Shown here: positions 1 through 5,307 of the stretch, in pieces | Position numbering within the stretch: position 1 is the first letter of the stretch | How the letters are laid out: every line of letters begins with the position of its first letter | Assembly (NCBI GenBank): GCA_037969115.1 | Contig: JBBKWQ010000162.1 | Coordinates: 1 to 6,991, forward strand | DNA: 6,991 bases | Direction of reading: 5' to 3' | DNA from: JBBKWQ01 sp037969115 | Lineage (GTDB): Bacteria > Actinomycetota > Acidimicrobiia > Acidimicrobiales > Ilumatobacteraceae | Notes under the pieces: generated by a model | Database searches by the model: none | The model's input: only the letters and a program-made list of their open reading frames with translations | Told to the model about the DNA's origin: nothing | Made by a program: the position numbers and the translations under genes

Positions 1-1
1 C

Positions 2-1222
2 GACGAACCGACCGGCAGCATCGACACTGCCGACCTGCCGGCCACGCAGCCGTCCCCGGTGGCCAGCGGTACGGCCCGCGCCGTCACCACGCCGGTCGAG
101 GTCGACGAGCCCGAGGCGCCGCAGCTCTACGACTTCATCACCGACGAGGACACCGACGAACGTGCGGTGTGGGAGGCCGAAGCGGCCACCTCGGTGCAGA
201 CGACCGTGGCCGGGGCACCCCCGCTGGGTGGCCCGAACAGTATGGCGACGCGCCAGATGCCGGCGGCGGCGCACGACGCTGCGCAGCCGCGTCCGAGCTC
301 GCGCCGATTCCGGTTCAGCGCCACGCTGGTCGCAGCCACCGCGACAGCGATCGTCGGCATCGTCGCAATTGCCGCCAACATCGTCAGAATCACGAGCGAC
401 GCACGCATCCAGCCCAGTGATCCGGTCGGCGCGTTCCGTGTGGGTGACTGGCAGGTCGCCGATCTGGCGACGAACCTGGCGGGCGCGATCGTCATTGCCA
501 CGGTCGGCCTGTTCGTGGGCGGCCTGGGTACGTGCTTCGGCATGCGTTGGGCGTCGGGCCTGGTCGGCGGAAGCGGTCTCGGTGGAGCGGGTACGGCCGC
601 GCTTGCGATCGGGTTGGCCGAACGACCGATTCACGCCGCCAAACTCTTCGTGGCGACGCCGACCACCGAGCAGTTCACCATCACGATCACGCGCGACGCT
701 GGGTACTGGCTGTTGTTCACGTTCGCCGTGTTGGGCGTATTGCTCTTCTTCCTCACCGTCAATCTGGCGGGGAGCGACCGGCGCCCGGCACTCAATCCCT
801 GGCTCGCTGCGGTGGGCGCACTCGCCGCCGTGATCGCAGCCTGCGGACCGCTGCTCCCGGTGGGCGAGGCATCGTTCGACCAGAACTGGGTGCGCACGGG
901 CACGTGGGCAGATGAGCCCGCCGCGTTTCTCACGGGCCGGCTGCTGCAGCTCGCCGCCCTCGCATTCACCGGCGTGGTCGGCTTCTTGCAAGTGCGACGC
1001 TGGGGTATCGGGGTGGTCATCGGCGGGACCCTGCCGGTGACCTGGTTGGCCGTGTCGGTGTTGTTCGACCTCGGCCTCGCACCGATCGGACCGGCATACC
1101 AGAACCCTGGTGAAACGGGCTTCGATCTGCACGGAGTGACCATCGTGGGCCTCGTCGCTCTCGTCGGGTTGGTCGGGGTGGCCGCGGTGGCCGCCTGGGA
1201 CCAGGCGATCCGAGAACGCTGA
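2..1222 (+). CDS. Multi-pass membrane protein with acidic N-terminal region, 5'-partial, function unknown
   Basis: The frame is open from base 2 through the TGA at 1220-1222, so the gene very probably starts to the left of the window. A GTG at 59 could serve as a start, but the 19 codons before it read as the same acidic, Pro/Thr-rich sequence. Numbering from that GTG, residues 1-82 are rich in Asp, Glu, Ala and Pro and look disordered. Hydrophobic segments then follow at about 85-110, 134-157, 169-186 (weak, Gly/Ala-rich), 215-237, 247-267, 290-311, 316-340 and 358-380, giving seven or eight membrane spans and a very short C-terminal tail (DQAIRER). The segment between spans one and two (about 111-133) and the Trp-containing loop at about 268-289 may be external. 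I see no catalytic motif and recognise no family. Transport, sensing and envelope assembly are all possible. A strong inverted repeat lies 12 nt after the stop, which suggests transcription ends here and the antiporter is a separate unit. Confidence 0.8.
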   Translation, partial: DEPTGSIDTADLPATQPSPVASGTARAVTTPVEVDEPEAPQLYDFITDEDTDERAVWEAEAATSVQTTVAGAPPLGGPNSMATRQMPAAAHDAAQPRPSSRRFRFSATLVAATATAIVGIVAIAANIVRITSDARIQPSDPVGAFRVGDWQVADLATNLAGAIVIATVGLFVGGLGTCFGMRWASGLVGGSGLGGAGTAALAIGLAERPIHAAKLFVATPTTEQFTITITRDAGYWLLFTFAVLGVLLFFLTVNLAGSDRRPALNPWLAAVGALAAVIAACGPLLPVGEASFDQNWVRTGTWADEPAAFLTGRLLQLAALAFTGVVGFLQVRRWGIGVVIGGTLPVTWLAVSVLFDLGLAPIGPAYQNPGETGFDLHGVTIVGLVALVGLVGVAAVAAWDQAIRER

Positions 1223-1234
1223 GCCACGTCGCTA

Positions 1235-1270
1235 CATCCCCGGGTGCTGCTCGAGGGACCACCGGGGATG
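1235..1270 (+). terminator. Perfect 9-bp inverted repeat, candidate terminator of the first gene
   Basis: The left arm CATCCCCGG (1235-1243) pairs perfectly with CCGGGGATG (1262-1270) around an 18-nt loop. It begins 12 nt after the preceding stop codon and ends 36 nt before the antiporter start. The stem is GC-rich, but no run of T follows on the plus strand, so it is not a textbook intrinsic terminator. Actinobacterial terminators often lack the U tract. A protein-binding operator is the main alternative. Confidence 0.5.
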
Positions 1271-1281
1271 GGCCCGGAAGT

Positions 1282-1298
1282 CACCCTCGCGTAGGGTG
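1282..1298 (+). promoter_or_regulatory. 6-bp inverted repeat over a TAGGGT -10-like box ahead of the antiporter
   Basis: CACCCT (1282-1287) and AGGGTG (1293-1298) form an inverted repeat with a 5-nt spacer. The right arm overlaps TAGGGT (1292-1297), which fits the actinobacterial -10 pattern TANNNT and ends 9 nt before the ATG at 1307. That spacing would place the transcription start at or very near the start codon, giving a leaderless or almost leaderless mRNA. I see no TTGACA-like -35 element. The symmetry may be an operator over the promoter or may be chance. Confidence 0.35.
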
Positions 1299-1306
1299 CA
1301 GAGGTC

Positions 1307-2926
1307 ATGAGAGTGTTCGCCGCCACGATCGAGGTCACAGAGTCGTTGATCGTCGGGCTGATGTTGGTTGCCGCGCTCGTCGGCATCGTGGTGAGCCGGC
1401 TGCGGCTGCCGTACACGGTGGCGTTGGTGCTGGTGGGCCTGGGGCTCGGCGTCAGCGGAGCGTTCACTGAAATTCGGCTGACGAGCGATCTGATCTTGTT
1501 GGTGTTCTTGCCGCCATTGCTGTTCGAGGGCGCGATCAACATGGATCTCGACGATCTGGTGCTCCGTTGGAAGCAGGTGGCGACACTGGCGTTCGTCGGC
1601 ACGGCGATCTCTGCGGTGGCGATCGCCAGCCCGCTCGTGGTGCTGCCGGGCATGGCGTTGCAGCTGGCTTTGGTGCTCGGCGTGATCCTCGCAGCAACGG
1701 ACCCGGTGAGCGTGCTCGCTGTGTTCAAGGAGAACGGCGTCGGCTCAGGTCTGCGCACGTTGATGGAGGGTGAGTCCATTTTCAACGACGCATTGGCGAT
1801 CGTGGCCTACCTCATCGCTGTGGAAGTGGCTTTCGGCACTGAACCCGTCACCGTGGGCGACGCGCTGTTCGAGTTCGGAATCGAGGTGATCGTCGGTGTC
1901 GGGGCGGGGGTTGCGGTGGGGTTTCTCGCACACCGGTTGATGGGCACACTCGACGACCACCTCGTGGAGATCACTCTGTCGCTGGTGACCGCGTACGGGG
2001 CCTACTTGCTTGCCGACCGATTGCACGGCTCGGGTGTGATCGCGGTCGTCGCGAGCGGGTTGTTGATCGGCAACTACGGCACCCGGTTCGCCACGTCGGC
2101 ATCGTCGCGTGTGGCGTTGATCGACTTCTGGGAGGTGCTCGCGTTCCTGGCGAACTCGGCGCTGTTCCTGGTGATCGGACTCGAGTTCCAACTGTCCGAC
2201 ATGCGCGGCAAAACGCTCGCGGCCACCGCGGTCGCCGTCGCGGGCATGCTGGTCGGGCGAGCCGTGATCGCGTACGGGCTCCTGTCGCTGTTCACCCATT
2301 CCAAGATTGCACCGGTCCCGAGGCCCTGGAAGACCGCTGTCTTCTGGGGTGGCTTGCGCGGGTCGATCCCGATTGCGTTGGTGCTCGGCTTGGAGGAGCG
2401 ACGGTTCGCCGGCATCAACGCGGTTGCCGTGGTGTTCGGGGTGGTTCTGTTCTCGCTGGTGGTGCAGGGCATCACGTACAAGCCCCTACTCGATCGCCTC
2501 GGTCTGACATCGCAGACGGACGAGCTCACTCAGTACGAGCGGTTGCTCGGGCAGACGCTTGCGCTCAAGGCCGCTCGGGGCGAGTTGGAGGCGATGCGGG
2601 TGAGCGGTGAGATCGCGCCATCGCTGTTCGACGAACTGACCAACGGACTCGAGAGCGAACTCGACGCTGGTCAGGAGTCGCTCGCCGAGCTCACCCGGAA
2701 AGCGGTGAGCGTTCGTCATCGGCAAGTTCGTGTGGCGGCACGACGCATCGCAGCCGGGCAGAAGCGGGCGCTGTCGGAGGCGGCACGGTCTGGACGAATC
2801 GGCGACGAGGTGGCCCGGTCGCTGGCACGCGACATCGACGTAGCACTCGAGGAGGGTGCCCACGAGACCGCCGACGAGCACCACTTCGATCCGCACCTCT
2901 ACCCCGACCCGAGGGGCGAGGAGTGA
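1307..2926 (+). CDS. CPA1/NhaP-type Na+/H+ antiporter
   Basis: This 539-residue inner-membrane protein should exchange cytoplasmic Na+ (or K+/Li+) for external H+ and so support pH and salt homeostasis. Residues about 13-395 form a hydrophobic domain with roughly 12 spans. Family signatures are clear: FLPPLLFEGA at 67-76, ATDPVS at 130-135 with D132, GESIFNDA at 155-162 with the N160-D161 ion-binding pair typical of electroneutral CPA1 exchangers, and GLRGSIPIAL at 349-358 with the conserved R351. The Asn-Asp pair separates it from CPA2 exchangers, which usually have Asp-Asp. Residues about 400-539 are hydrophilic, Arg/Glu/Ala-rich and probably helical, ending in an acidic, His-containing tail; such tails are regulatory in related exchangers. 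The start is uncertain. ATG 1307 has AGGG (1293-1296) 10 nt upstream or may be leaderless, while GTG 1313, two codons later, has GAGG (1301-1304) 8 nt upstream. It is the first gene of a likely three-gene operon. The transported cation cannot be read from sequence. Confidence 0.93.
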   Translation: MRVFAATIEVTESLIVGLMLVAALVGIVVSRLRLPYTVALVLVGLGLGVSGAFTEIRLTSDLILLVFLPPLLFEGAINMDLDDLVLRWKQVATLAFVGTAISAVAIASPLVVLPGMALQLALVLGVILAATDPVSVLAVFKENGVGSGLRTLMEGESIFNDALAIVAYLIAVEVAFGTEPVTVGDALFEFGIEVIVGVGAGVAVGFLAHRLMGTLDDHLVEITLSLVTAYGAYLLADRLHGSGVIAVVASGLLIGNYGTRFATSASSRVALIDFWEVLAFLANSALFLVIGLEFQLSDMRGKTLAATAVAVAGMLVGRAVIAYGLLSLFTHSKIAPVPRPWKTAVFWGGLRGSIPIALVLGLEERRFAGINAVAVVFGVVLFSLVVQGITYKPLLDRLGLTSQTDELTQYERLLGQTLALKAARGELEAMRVSGEIAPSLFDELTNGLESELDAGQESLAELTRKAVSVRHRQVRVAARRIAAGQKRALSEAARSGRIGDEVARSLARDIDVALEEGAHETADEHHFDPHLYPDPRGEE

Positions 2927-2945
2927 CACACCGTGACAGCTGACG

Positions 2946-2950
2946 AAGGA
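2946..2950 (+). promoter_or_regulatory. Ribosome binding site AAGGA supporting the PASTA-protein start
   Basis: AAGGA lies 6 nt before the ATG at 2957 and supports that start over the in-frame GTG at 2933. The GTG has its own possible site, AGGAG at 2919-2923, 9 nt upstream and overlapping the end of the antiporter gene, so the choice is not settled. The AGGA-6 nt-ATG geometry is the same as at the next gene. Confidence 0.5.
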
Positions 2951-2956
2951 TCTCCC

Positions 2957-3499
2957 ATGATCGAGAGCGCGTCGACGGTGTCGAGCAACAACACCCGTGC
3001 GTTGATCGTGGTCGCCGGATTGGTTGCACTCGGGCTGCTGGTGGCCGCGTTCATGCTCGCATCGCTGCTGAGTGGCGACGACGACGAGCCGGCATCGTCG
3101 GCCATCTCGGCAGGTGCCGGCAATTCGGTGGCAGTGACGAAAGCCCCGACAGAGTCCTCGGCTGACGCGGCCGACTCGACCGACGCGGCCGCTACGGCGA
3201 GCGAGACGACCGACGCGTCCGAGGGCGATACCGGCACCAACCTGCTCGGAGGCGACGATCCCGAGGACAAGCTGATGCCCGACGTGGTGTGCATGGATCT
3301 TCAAGCGGCGCAAAACGAGATCCAGGACCACGGCGTGTTCCTCTCACGCAGTGAGGACGCCACCGGCGAGGGCCGACGTCAGCTGTACGACCGGAACTGG
3401 GTGGTCGTGGCGCAGGACCCCGCGCCGGGCGAACCGATCGGCGAACGCGACGCCGTTCTGTCGGTGGTGAAGGACGACGAAACCGACGAGTGTTCGTAG
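2957..3499 (+). CDS. Single-pass membrane protein with one extracytoplasmic PASTA-like domain
   Basis: From ATG 2957 the protein has 180 residues (188 if GTG 2933 is used). A short Ser/Asn-rich N-terminus is followed by one hydrophobic helix at about 15-39, which should leave the rest outside the cell. A low-complexity Ala/Ser/Asp/Thr linker (about 40-105) then leads to a PASTA-like domain at about 106-172: MPDVVCMDLQAAQNEIQDHG, then DATGEGR, DRNWVVV and QDPAPGEPI, ending in a beta strand. That pattern of P.VVG.dL..Aq, DRNW and Q.PaPG is characteristic of PASTA domains, some of which bind peptidoglycan fragments or beta-lactams. There is no kinase or transpeptidase domain, so it is a stand-alone wall-facing protein. 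The usual Gly of the VVG turn is Cys (C112), and a second Cys sits next to the C-terminus (C179), so a disulfide is possible. It starts 30 nt after the antiporter stop and is probably co-transcribed with it. Domain call fairly sure; role inferred. Confidence 0.85.
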   Translation: MIESASTVSSNNTRALIVVAGLVALGLLVAAFMLASLLSGDDDEPASSAISAGAGNSVAVTKAPTESSADAADSTDAAATASETTDASEGDTGTNLLGGDDPEDKLMPDVVCMDLQAAQNEIQDHGVFLSRSEDATGEGRRQLYDRNWVVVAQDPAPGEPIGERDAVLSVVKDDETDECS

Positions 3500-3501
3500 G
3501 A
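3498..3501 (+). promoter_or_regulatory. Ribosome binding site AGGA deciding the start of the next gene
   Basis: AGGA overlaps the TAG stop of the PASTA gene (3497-3499) and lies 6 nt before the ATG at 3508. It favours that ATG over the in-frame GTG at 3490, which would overlap the previous gene by 10 nt. Overlap of stop and binding site suggests translational coupling. Confidence 0.55.
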
Positions 3502-3507
3502 TTGAGC

Positions 3508-4071
3508 ATGGCATTGTCAGAGTGGACCAGTCTCGAGGTCGTGAAGCTCGCGGTCGACGTGCTCACACCGATCGCCGTGGTCGGATTGGGTATTGCCGTT
3601 GCACGCGTCACCAGCCGTCTCGAGCACAACCAGTGGGCGAGCCGCACGGTCGTCGAAACACGGCTCGAGATCTTCCGTGAAGTCGCCCCGAAGCTCAACA
3701 AGCTGTTGTGCTACTACACGTTCGTCGGTACGTGGAAGAGCCTGAATCCTGACGGTGTGATCGACCTCAAGCGGGAGCTCGACGAAACGATGTTCACGAA
3801 CCGTGTGCTGTTCTCACGCGAGTTGTTCGAGTCGTATCTGGCCTTCATGGACACGCTCTTCGAGACGTTCGCCACACCGGATCGCGATGCATTGCTGCGG
3901 GCGCACATCGAGACCGGGCTGGGCAATCGCCGTTCCCTCCCCGGGTGGACCGATCAGCTCGAAGCACGCTTCGCGTCGAGTGGTATCCCGACCGACGATG
4001 AGGTGAACCAGGCATATTCGGATCTGAACGAGCGATTCCGAACCGACCTGTACGTGATCGACGCTTCGTAG
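3508..4071 (+). CDS. N-terminally anchored protein of unknown function
   Basis: The protein has 187 residues from ATG 3508. One hydrophobic helix lies at about 12-33, preceded by WTSLEVVKLAVDVLTP and followed by a basic/helical stretch (ARVTSRLEHNQWASRTVVETR). The remaining 150 residues are soluble and probably cytoplasmic by the positive-inside rule. They are mainly helical, with distinctive stretches EIFREVAPKLNKLLCYYTFVG (about 54-74, partly quoted), WKSLNPDGVIDLKRELDE (76-93) and LFSRELFESYLAFMDTLFETF (101-121). I recall similar small proteins of this layout (TM helix, 'E.RIEIFD..APLLN.LLCY..YVG.WK', 'FS..F...Y..F') in many unrelated bacteria, but know no assigned function, and this was not checked by search. 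No catalytic motif stands out. It starts 8 nt after the PASTA gene with its binding site inside that gene's stop, so it is almost certainly in the same operon. It ends 49 nt from the convergent LtrA-family gene, with no convincing terminator between. Confidence 0.85.
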   Translation: MALSEWTSLEVVKLAVDVLTPIAVVGLGIAVARVTSRLEHNQWASRTVVETRLEIFREVAPKLNKLLCYYTFVGTWKSLNPDGVIDLKRELDETMFTNRVLFSRELFESYLAFMDTLFETFATPDRDALLRAHIETGLGNRRSLPGWTDQLEARFASSGIPTDDEVNQAYSDLNERFRTDLYVIDAS

Positions 4072-4120
4072 GCATCCGTCGGCGGTCCCCCGTCGAGTGC
4101 CCTGCCGAGGGGTCGATCGA

Positions 4121-5263
4121 CTACTTCTCGATTCGGACGTGTTCCGCGACGAGTGTTGCGGCGATGAGGAGGTCGATCACGACGATGAGCACCCAGCCGT
4201 CCCACGACGCCGAGATCGCCACGATGACCCCGACCATCGCCATGGCCACCACGCGTTCGCGTGCGATGGCCTGGAACGCACGCCAGATCGCAACGGTCGT
4301 CCCGGCTGTCAGGAGTCCGAGGCCGCCGAAGAGCATCCATCGGAAGTTCGCTTCGACGTGGTCGCTCGGGTGGAGCGCGATCTCTTCCAGCGCAGCAGCC
4401 GCCAAGATGATCCCGGCAACCATGAGCGCGTGGGCGAGTGTGTACACGTCGCGGGCATAACGTCCGCGTTCGAGCGTGCCGGTCAGCCCTTCTGCCCGAT
4501 GTTCGAGCGCCGGCGACACTCGATCGAAGTACGACCACCAGGTCAGGCCGGCGAACGCACCGACTCCGATCAGAGCGAGAGCGGTGCTGCGTACCAGGCC
4601 TGCTCCATCGCCGAGCGCGCCGGCGACCGGAGCGCCGATCGCCACGATGACCTCACCGAGAGCGATGATGATGATCAGCCCGTGACGCTCGGCGAAGTGA
4701 CCGGGCCGGATGACCCATTCGTTGCGTCCGGCAGTCGCCATGCCCGCCAGCACGATCAGCGTTGCGGCGAACCAGAGCCAGATTCGGGCACGGCCATCGA
4801 CGAAGCCGCCGGCGACGATCACGGCGATCGCGAAGTAGCTCGGGATCGCCCATTGCCGGACGGCGTTCTTCGTCTCGGGTGCACCCGCGACGCTCGACAC
4901 GAGCGTGATGATCCCGAGCAGGACGATGACCGACAGCGAGACGGCGAAGACCGGTCCGCCATCGTCGAACGCCGTCGAGACCGACGCGGCCATGGGAACA
5001 CTCACGGCCGTGCCGATCAGGAAGACGACTCGCACGTGTCTGCTGTTGCCCGACACCGCGTTGGCCGACCAGGTGAACTGCGACCACGGCAACCAGAGCA
5101 GCCAGAACACCAGCGCGACCTGGCCGATTCCGGTCCAGTCCGGGTGGTGGACCAGGAATCCGACGAGTTGGGAGAACGCGAACACGTAGGCCAGGTCGAA
5201 GAACAACTCGACCGGGTCGGCTGTGAAGTCCTCTGTCCGTTCCGGTACCTCGATGCCCTTCAT
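4121..5263 (-). CDS. Low temperature requirement protein A (LtrA) family membrane protein
   Basis: This 380-residue, very hydrophobic protein has about ten predicted membrane spans and matches LtrA-family architecture over its full length. Signatures are VELFFDLAYVFAFSQL (18-33) near the N-terminus, WLLWLPWSQFTWSAN (54-68), HFAERHGLIIIIALGEVIVAIG (around 189-210), WWSYFD (242-247) and the YTLAHALMVAGII helix (274-286). The family is named for a Listeria gene needed for growth at low temperature. Its biochemical role is not established and many bacteria carry several copies, so the name should not be read as proof of cold tolerance. The ATG at 5263 is preferred because the conserved ELFFDL motif begins only 18 residues in. 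No well-spaced ribosome binding site precedes it: GAGGG sits 1 nt from the ATG, and a weak TACAAA lies 7 nt before it, so a leaderless start is possible. It begins 44 nt after the stop of the upstream surface-protein gene on the same strand and may be read through from it. Confidence 0.9.
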   Translation of the reverse strand: MKGIEVPERTEDFTADPVELFFDLAYVFAFSQLVGFLVHHPDWTGIGQVALVFWLLWLPWSQFTWSANAVSGNSRHVRVVFLIGTAVSVPMAASVSTAFDDGGPVFAVSLSVIVLLGIITLVSSVAGAPETKNAVRQWAIPSYFAIAVIVAGGFVDGRARIWLWFAATLIVLAGMATAGRNEWVIRPGHFAERHGLIIIIALGEVIVAIGAPVAGALGDGAGLVRSTALALIGVGAFAGLTWWSYFDRVSPALEHRAEGLTGTLERGRYARDVYTLAHALMVAGIILAAAALEEIALHPSDHVEANFRWMLFGGLGLLTAGTTVAIWRAFQAIARERVVAMAMVGVIVAISASWDGWVLIVVIDLLIAATLVAEHVRIEK

Positions 5264-5307
5264 GCCCTCGTTTGTAGCAGCGCGAGCATGCGGGCGTGGC
5301 GATGCGG

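Noticed and set aside
631..1785. A 384-codon minus-strand frame across the end of gene 1, the intergenic gap and the antiporter
   Set aside because: The product is Ser/Thr/Pro/Arg-rich without domain signal and is antisense to an unambiguous antiporter; the frame is open only because the sense frames lack complementary stops.
2486..3331. A 281-codon minus-strand frame opposite the antiporter tail and PASTA gene
   Set aside because: Arg/His/Cys-rich shadow translation with no recognisable feature; the sense genes have clear domains and ribosome binding sites.
4072..4120. Possible bidirectional terminator between the convergent genes
   Set aside because: The best stem I find (CCCT with AGGG around GCCG) is only 4 bp, and longer pairings contain mismatches; there is no T run on either strand.
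5264..5307. Promoter or terminator between the surface-protein gene and the LtrA gene
   Set aside because: Only a weak TACAAA hexamer and a short GCATGC palindrome are present; neither supports a confident call.
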